Numbered from the stretch's first letter, positions 37,294 to 48,132 are shown. The stretch: 64,000 bases of DNA from Mycetohabitans rhizoxinica HKI 454 (GCF_000198775.1 NC_014722.1:2271205-2335204); one strand, 5' to 3'. Numbers and translations are program-made. Notes: a model not told the origin generated them from the letters alone.

Positions 37294-38193
37294 ATGAAAC
37301 GCCTTGTCGCGACCGTTGCCGCATCGATCGCCCTCTGCCTGCCGCTACTGGCCGCCGCACCCGCATGCGCTGCGGCCTCTCCGACGATCCAAGTCGTCGC
37401 AGCCGAGAATTTTTATGGCGAACTGGTCCAGGCGCTGGGCGGCCCGCATGTGTCGGTCACTAGCATCCTGAGCAACCCCGACCAAGATCCGCACCTGTTC
37501 GAAGCCAGCCCGAAGACCGCGCGCGCGCTCGCCTCGGCACAACTGGTCGTCTACAACGGCGCGAACTACGATCCATGGCTGCCCAAGCTGCTCGCCGGAT
37601 CGCGCGCCAGCCGCCAGCCGCGCACCGAGATCATCGCCGCCGAGCTGGTCGGCAAGAAGCCAGGTGACAATCCGCACCTGTGGTATCTACCCGCGACCAT
37701 GCCGGCAGTGGCACGCGCGGTCAGTGCATTCCTCGTGCAAGCGGATCCGGCGCACAAGACCGACTATGCCATCCGGCTGACACAATTTATCGACTCGCTG
37801 AAGCCAATCGATGAGAAAATCGCCGCATTGAAACAACGTTATCAAGGCGCGCCGGTGACCGCGACGGAACCTGTGTTCGGCTACATGGCCGAGGCCATCG
37901 GCTTGACGATGCGCAACGAACGTTTTCAGCTTGCGGCAATGAACGAGACGGAGCCCAGCGCGGCCGATATCGCCGCCTTTGAGCGCGACCTGAGGACGCG
38001 GCAGGTGAAGGTACTGATCTACAACAGCCAGGCCAGCGACACGTCAACCCGACGGCTGCTGAAGATTGCGCAGCAGTCGCATGTGCCGACGGTGCACGTC
38101 ACCGAAACGCAGCCGCACGGCAAGACGTATCGGCAATGGATGCTGGAGCAACTCGACGCCTTGGAAAAAGCATTGCAAGGACAGTTTCAATGA
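37294..38193 (+). CDS. metal (Zn/Mn) ABC transporter solute-binding protein
   Basis: Periplasmic metal-binding protein of 299 residues with signal peptide MKRLVATVAASIALCLPLLA. It has metal-site segments NPDQDPHLFEASP and NPHLWYLPATMP (His ligands), then TEPVFGYMAEAIGL where ZnuA has a His, and ETQPHGKTY near the C-terminus. There is no His-rich loop of the kind found in many ZnuA proteins. I choose 37294 for the signal peptide; the frame starts at 37177. Its stop overlaps the ATPase ATG, forming a three-gene operon. Confidence 0.9.
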   Translation: MKRLVATVAASIALCLPLLAAAPACAAASPTIQVVAAENFYGELVQALGGPHVSVTSILSNPDQDPHLFEASPKTARALASAQLVVYNGANYDPWLPKLLAGSRASRQPRTEIIAAELVGKKPGDNPHLWYLPATMPAVARAVSAFLVQADPAHKTDYAIRLTQFIDSLKPIDEKIAALKQRYQGAPVTATEPVFGYMAEAIGLTMRNERFQLAAMNETEPSAADIAAFERDLRTRQVKVLIYNSQASDTSTRRLLKIAQQSHVPTVHVTETQPHGKTYRQWMLEQLDALEKALQGQFQ

Positions 38194-39083
38194 CTGACCC
38201 AGCGATCGAGCTCGATCGTGTCACGCTCGAATTGGGCCCGCGCCGCCTGCTCGACGATGTCAGCTTCACGGTGGGCAACGGCGAGTTCATCGGCGTACTG
38301 GGTCCCAACGGTGCCGGCAAAACCACGCTAATGCGTGCACTGCTCGGCCTCGTGCCCCCCGCCCGCGGTACGCTACGCGTGCTCGGGCAGCCCGTCACGC
38401 GCGGCAATGCCGCGATCGGCTACATGCCGCAGGTGCGCAGCACCCCGGCGGCGCGACGCCTGTCCGGCCGGGACTTCGTGGCATGCGCGGTTGACGGGCA
38501 CCGCTGGGGGATCGCGCTGGCCCGAGGCCGCACACACCGGGCGGTGGACGACGCGCTGGCGATCGTCGGCGCGTTGGCGCTGGCTGATCGGCCGCTCGCC
38601 GAACTGTCCGGCGGCGAGCGCCAACGCCTACTGCTTGCGCAATGCCTGCTCGGCCAGCCTCGATTGCTGTTGCTGGACGAGCCGCTGATCAGCTTGGACC
38701 CAAACCACCAAGCCAGCGTCGTTGAGTTGGTGCGGCGGGTACAGCGCCAATTGGGCATCACCGTGCTATTCAGCGCCCATGAGCTTAATCCGCTGCTCAA
38801 CGCGATCGACCGCGTGCTCTACCTGGGCAACGGTCGCGCCGCGCTCGGCACCGTCGACGAGGTCATCACGCCACCGGTGCTGTCACGATTGTATGGCGCG
38901 CCAATCGACGTCATGCGTCTTGCCGGACGGATCTTCGTGATGTCTGGCGGTGTGGAAATTGAGAAGCGCGAACACACACACGAAGATGACGACGGTGCTG
39001 CCCACGGCCACGGCCCTGATCACCTGTCAATAGCACGCCAGCCTGATCACGCCCTCGCGCGCCGCGGAACACACGATGTTTGA
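38190..39083 (+). CDS. metal (Zn/Mn) ABC transporter ATP-binding protein
   Basis: ATPase of the metal importer, 297 residues. Walker [17 protein letters not shown] near 40, signature LSGGERQRLLLAQCLL near 140 and Walker B LLLDEPLISLDP near 162. It has a long His-rich C-terminal tail (EHTHEDDDGAAHGHGPDH) that could buffer or sense metal. It starts inside the stop codon of the binding-protein gene (ATGA) and overlaps the permease gene start by 8 bases. Confidence 0.9.
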   Translation: MTDPAIELDRVTLELGPRRLLDDVSFTVGNGEFIGVLGPNGAGKTTLMRALLGLVPPARGTLRVLGQPVTRGNAAIGYMPQVRSTPAARRLSGRDFVACAVDGHRWGIALARGRTHRAVDDALAIVGALALADRPLAELSGGERQRLLLAQCLLGQPRLLLLDEPLISLDPNHQASVVELVRRVQRQLGITVLFSAHELNPLLNAIDRVLYLGNGRAALGTVDEVITPPVLSRLYGAPIDVMRLAGRIFVMSGGVEIEKREHTHEDDDGAAHGHGPDHLSIARQPDHALARRGTHDV

Positions 39084-39870
39084 ATACGATTTCATGATCA
39101 ACGCGTTCGCGGCGTCCGGTATCGTCGCGATCGTCGCCGGCATCGTCGGCTTCTTCCTGGTGATGCGCCAGCAGACCTTTGCAGGACATGCGCTGTCGCA
39201 TGTCGGCTTCACCGGCGCCACCGGCGCCGCGCTGCTCGGCGTCTCACCACTGTGGGGCATGATCGGCTTCACAGTCGCGGCCGGCATTGCGATGGGCGCG
39301 CTCGGCGAACGCCTGTCTGGACGCGACGTCGCCATCGGCATCACACTATCGTTGTCGCTCGGCGCCGGCTTACTGTTCCTGCATTTCTTCACCGCCTATG
39401 CGACGCAGGTCACCACGCTGCTGTTCGGCAACGTGCTGGGCGTGAGCCCCAGCGTGCTGGCATCGCTCGCCTGGCTGGCGCTGCTGGCCCTTGCCGCGTT
39501 AGCGGCAATCGCCCGGCCGCTGATCTTCTCGAGCCTGCAGCCCGAGTTAGCTGAGGCCAAAGGCGTGTCGCTGCGCGCCGTATCGGTGCTGTTCCTGACG
39601 ATTGTCGCCATCGCGGTCGCACAATGCACGCAAATTGTCGGCGTGCTGCTCGTGTTCACACTGATGGTCGGGCCGGCCGCTGCCGCGCAGAACCTCACGA
39701 CGCGGATCGGCACCGGCGTCGCGTGCGCGGCCCTGCTCGCACTTGCGCAAGCATGGAGCGGCATCACGCTGGCGTTCTACACCGACTGGCCGACGAGCTT
39801 CTGGATCACCACGCTGTCCGCCATCGCGTACGGCGCCAGCCTGCTGGTACGGTGGCGGCGCCCGCTGTAG
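39076..39870 (+). CDS. metal (Zn/Mn) ABC transporter permease
   Basis: Membrane subunit of the metal importer (ABC-3 family), 264 residues starting MFEYDFMINAFAASGIVAIV. It shows the usual seven or more helices, with GFFLVMRQQTFAGHALSHVG and GVLLVFTLMVGPAAAAQNLT typical of ZnuB. Third gene of the operon. Confidence 0.9.
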   Translation: MFEYDFMINAFAASGIVAIVAGIVGFFLVMRQQTFAGHALSHVGFTGATGAALLGVSPLWGMIGFTVAAGIAMGALGERLSGRDVAIGITLSLSLGAGLLFLHFFTAYATQVTTLLFGNVLGVSPSVLASLAWLALLALAALAAIARPLIFSSLQPELAEAKGVSLRAVSVLFLTIVAIAVAQCTQIVGVLLVFTLMVGPAAAAQNLTTRIGTGVACAALLALAQAWSGITLAFYTDWPTSFWITTLSAIAYGASLLVRWRRPL

Positions 39871-40048
39871 CGCCTTGCAATCGACATCCCGCCCTGCTTG
39901 CCGCCGGTCGCGTCAATCCGATACCGGCGCGCTTCGGTGATGGGTCTGTTCATACCGCACTTGGGCAGCGTCAATGCAGGCAACCTGCTGTTCATCATCG
40001 GCCGCTTCGCATTCTGAGCGCGGCAGCATCATGTCCACCGGGCCGCGA

Positions 40049-41488
40049 TCAATCGGTCAGCGCCGCATGGGCATCGGGCGCGGGCGACTTGACGCGCAGC
40101 AGTGTGGAGCCGAGCACGCCGGCCAGCAACGCAAATAGTGCACCGATGCCAAATGCGGCGTGATACCCGGTGTTGAGCGCAGCCTGCGCCACGGTGCCGG
40201 ACGCGGTCAGCGCGTCGGTGCGTGCCGCCGCGACGCTGGCCAGCACGGCCAGTCCCAGCGCGCCCCCCATTATGAACGCCGTATTGACCACACCGGACGC
40301 GAGTCCCGATTCGGATGGATCCACCTCGCTCATCGCGGCCAACAGCAATGGATTGAACGCAATGCCCGCGCCCACGCCCAATAGCGCCATGCCGGGCAGC
40401 ACGTTCAGCAGGAAGCCGCCGTCCAGCGGCGCGCGCGCAAACAGCGCTAATCCGAGCGCCGCAGCCAGCAAGCCGACGCCGAGCGGACGGCGGATTCCGA
40501 AGCGCATGATCAGCCGGGCTGACAACCCCAGCGAAAAAAACGCCATGATCAGATTCCCCGGTAGGAACGCGAGCCCCACCTGGAGCGGGTTGTAGCCGAG
40601 CACGCGCTGCATGTACAGCGCGGAGATGAAGAACCAAGCGAACATGGCTGCGGCCCACAACATGGCAACCAAGTTCGCGACTGCAACGTTGCGCAGGCGG
40701 AACAACCCGAGTGGCATCAGCGGCGCGCGCACCCGCGCCTCGATGACAATGAAGCCGATGAGCAGCGCAACGGCCAATGCGATCAATCCGAGCGTCGTGG
40801 GCGAGAACCAACCGGCCTGGTTGCCGTTCACGATCGCGTAGACGGCCAACATCAGCGACGCGGTCACCGTGATCGCGCCACCGATGTCCATGCGTGCCGG
40901 CGGCGCCTCAGCACGGCGCGATGGCAGCCATGCCGCGCACAGCCCATAGACCGCGATGCCGATCGGCAGATTGACCAGGAAAATCCAGTGCCAGTTCAAC
41001 GCGCTTGTTAGGAGGCCACCAAGCAGCACGCCAATGCTGCCACCGCCGGCGCATACAAAACCGTACACTCCCATCGCGCGGGCGCGCTCGCCCGCTTCGG
41101 TGAACAGGTTCATGATCAGCGACAGCGACACCGCGGACACCACCGCCCCGCCCAGACCTTGCACCGCGCGCGAGGCGACCAGCGCGTGCTGCGTCGTCGA
41201 CAACCCGCACGCGAGCGACGCGACGGTGAAGAATGCGATGCCGGCCAGGAATACGCGACGGTGACCGTACAGGTCGCCGAGCCGTCCGCCTAGCAGCAAG
41301 AAACCGCCAAAGGTCAGCATGTAGGCGTTGACGACCCACACCAGGGTGGTTTCCGTGAAACCAAGATCGGCACGGATCGACGGCAGGGCGACGTTGACGA
41401 TCGTCGTATCGAGCACGATCATCAGCACGCCAAGACAGAGTACCGCCAACGCGAGCCAGCGTTTGCGGTGGTCCAGGCCGGCGCTCAT
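40049..41488 (-). CDS. DHA2-family multidrug MFS exporter (EmrB/QacA-type)
   Basis: Fourteen-helix proton-driven drug exporter, 479 residues. It starts MSAGLDHRKRWLALAVLCLG with LDTTIVNVALPSI (motif D1), and has GGRLGDLYGHRRVFLAG (motif A) and ASRAVQGLGGAVVSAVSLSL (motif C region). No adaptor (EmrA) gene adjoins. The region between it and the znu-like permease (39871-40048) holds only a short tail reading GSVNAGNLLFIIGRFAF, perhaps a further remnant. Confidence 0.9.
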   Translation of the reverse strand: MSAGLDHRKRWLALAVLCLGVLMIVLDTTIVNVALPSIRADLGFTETTLVWVVNAYMLTFGGFLLLGGRLGDLYGHRRVFLAGIAFFTVASLACGLSTTQHALVASRAVQGLGGAVVSAVSLSLIMNLFTEAGERARAMGVYGFVCAGGGSIGVLLGGLLTSALNWHWIFLVNLPIGIAVYGLCAAWLPSRRAEAPPARMDIGGAITVTASLMLAVYAIVNGNQAGWFSPTTLGLIALAVALLIGFIVIEARVRAPLMPLGLFRLRNVAVANLVAMLWAAAMFAWFFISALYMQRVLGYNPLQVGLAFLPGNLIMAFFSLGLSARLIMRFGIRRPLGVGLLAAALGLALFARAPLDGGFLLNVLPGMALLGVGAGIAFNPLLLAAMSEVDPSESGLASGVVNTAFIMGGALGLAVLASVAAARTDALTASGTVAQAALNTGYHAAFGIGALFALLAGVLGSTLLRVKSPAPDAHAALTD

Positions 41489-41690
41489 CTATGACATTTC
41501 CTTCGAAGCAAATACGCGCCACCGCGCGCGGCCATGACCGCACGCAGTCGCATCGCAAAGGCGCGCACCCGCATCGTGCATCCCGGTACGGTTCGGCATG
41601 ACCAGGATACAACTGAATAACTGAATGCGACCGGATTACTCCAACGAAGCCGGTACAGTCTAGCGTGATGGTACCTCTCGTTACGACCGG

Positions 41691-41722
41691 GCGGTCCGGT
41701 GCGAATCGCCGCACCGGACCGC
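41691..41722. terminator. stem-loop after the outer-membrane efflux gene
   Basis: Perfect 13-bp inverted repeat (arms GCGGTCCGGTGCG and its complement, loop AATCGC), 10 bases past the oprM-type stop codon. There is no clear T-run on either side, so it may be a weak or Rho-assisted terminator or a stabilising hairpin. Confidence 0.45.
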
Positions 41723-41731
41723 GCATCGCAC

Positions 41732-43252
41732 TTAGCCAGCACTCGCCGACGCTGCCACGGGCGCGCTCGCCGCACCCAGCGACGCCGGCGCGTCAGCCGG
41801 CCGCGGGGTATCGCCGGTGTGCTGCAGCCAGCCACCGCCGAGGTATTGATACAGGTCAACGAGATTCGTCAGCCGGTTCAACCGCGCCGAGATCAGCGAC
41901 TGCTGCGCGCTGTAGAGATCGGTTTGTGCAGTCAGCACATTCAGATAGCTGTCAACGCCATTGCGATACCGCAATTCGGACAGCTCGAGCCGCCGTTGCT
42001 GCGAGGCTACATAGCGGTCCAATGACTGGATCTGCTGATCATACGTGCCGCGCGCGGCCAGGCCATCGGCCACCTCGCGGAATGCAGTTTGGATCGCCTT
42101 TTCGTACTGCGCGATCGCAATTTTCTTGCCGACGTCGGCCAATTGCAGATTCGCGACGTTCAACCCGCCCTCAAAAATCGGCAAGTCGATCTTCGGCGTG
42201 AAGCCCCAGGCAGCCGATCCCGGCTTGAACAACCCGTCCAACGTCGGCGATAGCGTACCGAAGTTGCCGGTCAACGAGATATTCGGAAAAAACGCGGCAC
42301 GCGCAGCACCGATATTCGCGTTGGCCGCTAGCAACCTCTGCTCGGCCTCCATCACATCCGGACGGCGCGTGAGCAGCTCTGACGGCAGGCCGGCCGGAAT
42401 ATCGGCGAGCAGGCTCTGCGCATGCAGCGGCAGGCCGGCCGGCAGGTCTTCCGGCAGCGGCTGGCCAACCAGCAGCACGAGGGCATTCTCGGCCTGCGCG
42501 CGTACGCGCTGCTGCGCCTGCAGGTTGGCACGCGCCTGCTCGACAATCCCCTGCGACTGGTGCAAGTCAAGCTCGGAGCCCATACCGGTGTCGAACTGCA
42601 GCTTCGCTAGGTGATACGACGCGCTCGCAGTATCGAGCGTGCGCTGCGTGACCGCGAGTTGCTCGTCCGCGGCCAACACCGCCAGGTATTGGTCGGCAAC
42701 CTGCGACACCAGCAGGATCTCGGCGGCCTTGCGCGCCTGGGCAGTCGCCAGATACTGCGCGAGCGCCTGATCCTTCAGGCTGCGCACGCGGCCCCAGAAG
42801 TCGATCTGCCATGACGCCGACAAGCCAACCGAATACTGGTTGCTGATCGTGCGGTCAAGAAACGACAAATTCCTCGGCGTACGCGTCTTGGTCTCGCGGC
42901 CCACCGCGTCCAGTGTCGGAAACAGGTCCGCGCGGGTGACGCGATACTGCGCGGCGGCCTGCTGCACCTTCAAGACCGCGACCGCGAGATCCCGGTTGTT
43001 GTTCAACGACAACTCGATCAGTCGCTGCAAGCGCGGATCGTTGAAGAACTCGCGCCAGCCGATATCAGCGGCGGCCACGCCGTTGGCGCCCTGCTGGCCG
43101 GGCGCCACACGCGGCTGCGTCGCATAGACGCCGCTCTGCGCAAACGTCGATGCAACAGGCGGCGCTGGGCGCTCGTACTTCGGCTGGAATGTGCACGCCG
43201 ATACCAGCGCGGCAACGGCCACGCAGATCGGAAGCTTGCTCATCGGTTTCAT
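41732..43252 (-). CDS. outer-membrane efflux lipoprotein (OprM/NodT family)
   Basis: Outer-membrane channel of the RND efflux system, 506 residues. It starts MKPMSKLPICVAVAALVSAC with a lipobox (ALVSAC, lipidation Cys at 20), and contains two OEP repeats, including QPKYERPAPPVASTF, WREFFNDPRLQRLIELSLNN and ITSGRRP-like RRPDVMEAEQRLLAANANIG. The frame extends to 43333, but the lipoprotein start is at 43252. Its start lies one base beyond the pump stop codon, so it is the third gene of the operon. Confidence 0.92.
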   Translation of the reverse strand: MKPMSKLPICVAVAALVSACTFQPKYERPAPPVASTFAQSGVYATQPRVAPGQQGANGVAAADIGWREFFNDPRLQRLIELSLNNNRDLAVAVLKVQQAAAQYRVTRADLFPTLDAVGRETKTRTPRNLSFLDRTISNQYSVGLSASWQIDFWGRVRSLKDQALAQYLATAQARKAAEILLVSQVADQYLAVLAADEQLAVTQRTLDTASASYHLAKLQFDTGMGSELDLHQSQGIVEQARANLQAQQRVRAQAENALVLLVGQPLPEDLPAGLPLHAQSLLADIPAGLPSELLTRRPDVMEAEQRLLAANANIGAARAAFFPNISLTGNFGTLSPTLDGLFKPGSAAWGFTPKIDLPIFEGGLNVANLQLADVGKKIAIAQYEKAIQTAFREVADGLAARGTYDQQIQSLDRYVASQQRRLELSELRYRNGVDSYLNVLTAQTDLYSAQQSLISARLNRLTNLVDLYQYLGGGWLQHTGDTPRPADAPASLGAASAPVAASASAG

Positions 43253-43253
43253 A

Positions 43254-46200
43254 TCAATGCCCTTGCTGGTTCGAGCCGTTACCTTCGATGCGTGACGGCG
43301 TCGGCTCACCCGCCGGCTTGTTGTCCGAGCCAAAACGATCGCGGATCACGACATAGAACATGGGGATCATGAAAATCGCCAGGAACGTTGCAGTCAGCAT
43401 CCCGCCGATCACGCCCGTGCCGATCGCGTGCTGGCTGCCCGAACCTGCGCCGCTGCTCACCGCGAGTGGAAACACGCCGAGGATGAACGCTAGCGAGGTC
43501 ATCAGGATCGGACGCAACCGCAGACGCGCCGCTTCCATCGCTGCGGCCATCGCGCTCATGCCCTCCTTCTGCTGCAGCTCGCGGGCGAATTCGACAATCA
43601 AGATCGCGTTCTTCGCCGACAAGCCCACCGTGGTCAACAGGCCCACCTGAAAGAACACATCGTTTTCCAGCCCGCGCAACGTCACCGCCAACAGGGCGCC
43701 GATCACCCCGAGCGGCACGACCAGGATCACGGCGAACGGGATCGACCAGCTTTCATACAGCGCCGCCAGGCACAGGAACACGACGAGGATCGAGATCCCG
43801 TACAGGATCGGCGCCTGCGACCCCGACTGGCGCTCCTGGAACGACAAGCCGGTCCATTCGAAGCCGATGCCGGCGGGCAGCTTCGCGGCAATCGCCTCCA
43901 TCGCCGCCATCGCCTGGCCGGTGGACTTGCCCGGTGCGGCCTGGCCCTGGATCTCGACTGCCGAGATGCCGTTGTAGCGCTCCAACTTCGGCGAGCCGAA
44001 GGTCCAGTGACCCGTGGAGATTGACGTGAACGGCACCATCGTGCCCGACGCGCTGCGCACGTACCAGTTTGCCAAGTCCTCCGGATTCATCCGGAACGGC
44101 GCGTCCGACTGCAGATACACTTTCTTGATCCGGCCATCGGTATCGAGGAAGTTGTTGACGTACTGCGATGCCCATGCGATCGAGAACGTCTGGTCGATCG
44201 CGGACGGCGACACGCCCAGCGCCTGCGCCTTCTCCCGGTCAATGTTGATCTTGAACTGCGGTGTGTCGTTCAGCCCGTTCGGGCGCACCAACGCTAGCAT
44301 CGGGTCATTCGCGGCCATGCCGAGCAACTGGTTGCGTGCGGCCATCAGCTTGTCGTGACCCAGGCCACCGCGGTCCTGCAACTCGAAGTCAAAACCCGAT
44401 GCGGTACCGAGTTCCGGAATCGATGGCGGATTAACCGGAATCACCATCGCGTCCTTGTACGTCGCGAAGTGACCGAACATGCGATGCACCAGCGCCTGTG
44501 CGCTCTGATCCGACGCGTGGCGCTGCGAGTAGTCCTTCATGCGAACGAAGGCCAGCCCAGCGTTCTGCCCGCGGCCCGCGAAGCTGAAGCCGTTGACGGT
44601 GAACACCGACTCGACGATATCCTTCTCGTCCTCCAGCAGGTAGTGCTGCACGTCCTGCAGCACCTTGGCAGTACGCTCCTGCGTGGAGCCGGACGGCGCC
44701 TGCACCAGCACGAACATCATGCCCTGGTCCTCATCGGGCAGAAATGAGGTCGGCAGCCGCATGAACAGCAGTCCCACTGCGACGATCACGGCCAAGTAGA
44801 TGATCAGCCAGCGCCCGGAGCGTCGGATCACATGCTGCACGCCGTCGTGGTACTTGTCGCGGCTGCGGTTGAACGTGCGGTTGAACCAGCCGAAAAAGCC
44901 GGTCTTCTGCTCGTGATGGCCGGCCGGAATCGGCTTGAGGATCGTCGCGCACAGCGCCGGCGTCAGGATCAACGCCACCAGCACCGACAGCACCATCGCG
45001 GAGACGATGGTCAGCGAGAACTGCCGGTAGATCGCGCCCACCGAGCCACCGGACAGTGCCACCGGAACGAACACGGCCGACAGTACGAGCGCCACGCCAA
45101 TCAGCGCGCCGGTGATCTGCCCCATTGCCTTGCGCGTCGCCTCGCGTGGCGATAGGCCCTCCTCGGCCATCACCCGCTCGACGTTTTCCACCACCACGAT
45201 CGCATCGTCCACCAGCAACCCGATCGCCAACACCAGGCCAAACATCGACAGCACATTGATCGAGAAGCCCGCCGCGTTCATGATCGCGAACGTGCCGAGC
45301 AGCACCACCGGCACCGCGATCGTCGGGATCACAGTCGCGCGCAGGTTCTGCAGGAACAGGTACATGACCAGGAACACCAGCACGATACCCTCGAACAGCG
45401 TCTTGACCACTTCCTCGATCGACAGCTTGACGAATGGAGTCGTGTCGTACGGGTACTCAACGACCAGCCCCTGCGGGAAGTACTTCGACAGCTCGTCGAT
45501 CTTCTGGCGCACCGCCTTGGCCGTGGCCAGCGCGTTCGCGCCAGTGGCCAGCTGAATGCCAAAGCCCGCCGTGGGCTGACCGTTGTACTTGGTATCGAAA
45601 TTATAGTTTTCACCCCCAAGCTCCACGCGCGCGACATCCTTCAACCGCACGCGTGAACCGTCGGGGTTCACTTTTAATAAAATGTTGCCGAACTGCTCCG
45701 GCGTATTCAGCAGCGTGGCCTCCGTGATGGTTGCCTGCAACATCTGTCCGGGCTTCGCAGGCGTGCCGCCAAGCTGGCCGCCGGCGACCTGCACGTTTTG
45801 CGTCAGCAACGCCTGCTGTACGTCGATCGGCGTCAGGCTATAGTTCGTCAACTTGGTCGGATCGAGCCAGATGCGCATTGCATATTGCGAACCGAACAGC
45901 GTGACCGTGCCAACACCATCGATCCGACTGATCGGATCCTGCACTTTCGAGGCAACATAGTTTGCGAGGTCGTACTTCGACATGCTGCCGTCTTTCGACA
46001 CGAACGCCATGACCAGCAAAAAACTGCTGCTCGACTTCGTCACCTTTGTGCCGAGTTGCTGCACCACTTGCGGCAGCAGTAGCGTAGCCAGCTGCAGCTT
46101 GTTTTGCACCTGGACCTGTGCAATGTCCGGATCCGTGCCCGGCGCGAACGTAAGCGTGATCGTCGCGCTCCCGGAGTCGTCGCTGGTGGATGACAGATAC

Positions 46201-46427
46201 AGCAAGTGATCCAGCCCGCTCATTTGCTGCTCGATGACCTGCGTGACGGTATTCTCAACCGTTTTCGCGGATGCGCCCGGATAGTTCGCGCTAACCTGAA
46301 TCGCCGGCGGCGCAATCGTTGGATACTGTGCGACGGGCAACTGGAAGATCGACACGACGCCCGCCAGCATTAGGATGATCGCGATTACCCAGGCAAAGAT
46401 CGGACGATCAATGAAGAATTTGGCCAT
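43254..46427 (-). CDS. RND multidrug efflux pump, inner-membrane subunit (AcrB/MexB type)
   Basis: Proton-driven trimeric pump of 1057 residues. It starts [20 protein letters not shown] and carries the family motifs: [18 protein letters not shown] (TM4 Asp-Asp), [40 protein letters not shown], and a C-terminal [20 protein letters not shown] with [20 protein letters not shown]. Length is normal for the family. It sits between the membrane-fusion gene (18-base gap) and the outer-membrane gene. Confidence 0.96.
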   Translation of the reverse strand: MAKFFIDRPIFAWVIAIILMLAGVVSIFQLPVAQYPTIAPPAIQVSANYPGASAKTVENTVTQVIEQQMSGLDHLLYLSSTSDDSGSATITLTFAPGTDPDIAQVQVQNKLQLATLLLPQVVQQLGTKVTKSSSSFLLVMAFVSKDGSMSKYDLANYVASKVQDPISRIDGVGTVTLFGSQYAMRIWLDPTKLTNYSLTPIDVQQALLTQNVQVAGGQLGGTPAKPGQMLQATITEATLLNTPEQFGNILLKVNPDGSRVRLKDVARVELGGENYNFDTKYNGQPTAGFGIQLATGANALATAKAVRQKIDELSKYFPQGLVVEYPYDTTPFVKLSIEEVVKTLFEGIVLVFLVMYLFLQNLRATVIPTIAVPVVLLGTFAIMNAAGFSINVLSMFGLVLAIGLLVDDAIVVVENVERVMAEEGLSPREATRKAMGQITGALIGVALVLSAVFVPVALSGGSVGAIYRQFSLTIVSAMVLSVLVALILTPALCATILKPIPAGHHEQKTGFFGWFNRTFNRSRDKYHDGVQHVIRRSGRWLIIYLAVIVAVGLLFMRLPTSFLPDEDQGMMFVLVQAPSGSTQERTAKVLQDVQHYLLEDEKDIVESVFTVNGFSFAGRGQNAGLAFVRMKDYSQRHASDQSAQALVHRMFGHFATYKDAMVIPVNPPSIPELGTASGFDFELQDRGGLGHDKLMAARNQLLGMAANDPMLALVRPNGLNDTPQFKINIDREKAQALGVSPSAIDQTFSIAWASQYVNNFLDTDGRIKKVYLQSDAPFRMNPEDLANWYVRSASGTMVPFTSISTGHWTFGSPKLERYNGISAVEIQGQAAPGKSTGQAMAAMEAIAAKLPAGIGFEWTGLSFQERQSGSQAPILYGISILVVFLCLAALYESWSIPFAVILVVPLGVIGALLAVTLRGLENDVFFQVGLLTTVGLSAKNAILIVEFARELQQKEGMSAMAAAMEAARLRLRPILMTSLAFILGVFPLAVSSGAGSGSQHAIGTGVIGGMLTATFLAIFMIPMFYVVIRDRFGSDNKPAGEPTPSRIEGNGSNQQGH

Positions 46428-46445
46428 GAAGCGATGCTCCTCGGA

Positions 46446-47723
46446 TTATTGCGCGGCGCTTGCATCGGCCGGCGCACTCGCGGCAGCCTGGCTGGCCCCG
46501 CGGGGCGCGGCGGGCTGCACGCCAGATGCGGCCGGCGCCCCGCCGGGCGACGGGCTCGCCGTCATTTCGGGCGGCAGTTGCGCGGGCACCGGCTTGACGG
46601 TTGCCCCCGGGCGCACTTTCTCGGTGCCCTGCACGATGACGCGTTCACCCGGGTTCAGGCCGCTCTCGACAATCCAGTTCGCGCCATGGGTTCGGCTGGT
46701 AACCAACTGGCGCAGCGCGACCTTGTTGTCTGGGCCGACCACCAGCGCGGTCGGCATGCCTTTCTGGTCGCGCGTGATACCGACCTGCGGCACGACAATT
46801 GCCCGCTCGTTCACCCCCTCGACGATGCGCGCGCGCACAAACATACCGGGCAGCAGCACGCGATCCGGGTTTGGAAACAATGCCCGCAGGATGACCGAGC
46901 CGGTGGACTGATCGACCGTCACGTCAGCAAACTGCAGCTTGCCCTCGATCGGATAAAACGTGCCGTCCTCAAGCATCAGCTGCACTTTCGCGCTGTTCGA
47001 GCCCTGGGTGCGCAAGCGCCCCTGCTGGATCTCGCGCCGCAATCGCAAACCATCCGCACTTGATTGAGTCAGATCGACATACATCGGATCGAGTTGCTGC
47101 ACGGTGCTCATCAGCGTGGCCTGGTTCGCCTGCACGTATGCGCCCGGCGTGACAACGGACAGACCGATGCGGCCATTAATCGGTGATACCACGTCGGTAT
47201 AGCCCAGATTGATGGCAGCTGTCTGCACTGACGCCTTGCCGGCCGCGACATCCGCCTCGGCCTGCCGCTCGGCGGCCACGGCATTGTCGTAGTCCTGCTT
47301 GCTGATCGCGTTCGAGGCGACCAGCACCTCGAAGCGCTCCGCCTGAGCACGGGTCGATGCGAGATTGGCTTGCGCCTTGGCGAGCGACGCCTTCGCGCTG
47401 GCGAGCGCGGCCTCGTACGGCGCCGGGTCGATCTTGTACAGCCGCTGGCCGGTCTTGACCTCGCTACCCTCGGTGAATTCGCGGCGCTGCACGATGCCGT
47501 CCACGCGCGCGCGCACCTGCGCAACGAGGTACGCGCTGGTGCGCCCGGGCAAATCGGTAATCACCGGCACCGGCTTGGGCTCCACCGTCACCACGCCGAC
47601 TTCGGGTACTTGCGCCGGTGGAGCGGCTGGCTTCTTGCCGCACCCGGCAAGCACGAAAGCTGCGGCTACCGCGGCCGCCGCGGTAGCGGGGAAAAAACGT
47701 ACTCGAACCCAATCGACGCGCAT
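46446..47723 (-). CDS. RND efflux membrane-fusion protein (AcrA/MexA type)
   Basis: Periplasmic adaptor, 425 residues. The N-terminus MRVDWVRVRFFPATAAAAVA leads to a lipobox FVLAGCGKKP, so it is a lipoprotein. A lipoyl/barrel-sandwich region (VRARVDGIVQRREFTEGSEV), helical hairpin and beta-barrel domains follow, ending in a Pro/Ala-rich tail. The start at 47723 has AGAGG upstream. The N-terminus recalls BpeA of the BpeAB-OprB system; together with the next two genes and the divergent TetR gene it forms a system of that type. Confidence 0.93.
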   Translation of the reverse strand: MRVDWVRVRFFPATAAAAVAAAFVLAGCGKKPAAPPAQVPEVGVVTVEPKPVPVITDLPGRTSAYLVAQVRARVDGIVQRREFTEGSEVKTGQRLYKIDPAPYEAALASAKASLAKAQANLASTRAQAERFEVLVASNAISKQDYDNAVAAERQAEADVAAGKASVQTAAINLGYTDVVSPINGRIGLSVVTPGAYVQANQATLMSTVQQLDPMYVDLTQSSADGLRLRREIQQGRLRTQGSNSAKVQLMLEDGTFYPIEGKLQFADVTVDQSTGSVILRALFPNPDRVLLPGMFVRARIVEGVNERAIVVPQVGITRDQKGMPTALVVGPDNKVALRQLVTSRTHGANWIVESGLNPGERVIVQGTEKVRPGATVKPVPAQLPPEMTASPSPGGAPAASGVQPAAPRGASQAAASAPADASAAQ

Positions 47724-47990
47724 GGAACGCACCTCTGTATCTGACTGTGGCTAAGAATTGGAAGGACCCCGCGCCTAGAACTGCCGGGGCGCGTCTGCCG
47801 ACGCCTGATCACAGGCCGTGCGCAAATACTGCGGCGCCCGGAACCAAAATGCACCGCCTAGGTTGCATATGGCGGGAGCACGCGGTGAGCTTCACTTTAT
47901 CCGCGCGCGCCGGTCAGCAACCGTACCCGGCGTGTCGTGCAATCGGGGAGGAAAACGCCGGTTGGCCTGACGATCAACGAGTGCTATTGT

Positions 47991-48016
47991 ATATACATTC
48001 ATTGCTGAATGTATAT
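47991..48016. promoter_or_regulatory. AcrR/TtgR-type operator between RND operon and tetR
   Basis: A perfect 11-bp inverted repeat with a four-base spacer, ATATACATTCA-TTGC-TGAATGTATAT, in the divergent region between the membrane-fusion gene and the TetR gene. The TACATTCA/TGAATGTA half-sites are the same as those of operators bound by AcrR and TtgR relatives. It is the natural binding site for the neighbouring TetR protein. Confidence 0.82.
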
Positions 48017-48132
48017 TACCGTACACTTCTAAAGTCATTCATTGCACACCGCCCCACATTGTGTGCAATTCATCCGGGCCGCTGGTGCCGGCCCTGCAAT
48101 TTGCGCAACAGCGCTTGCGCAACAACGAGACC

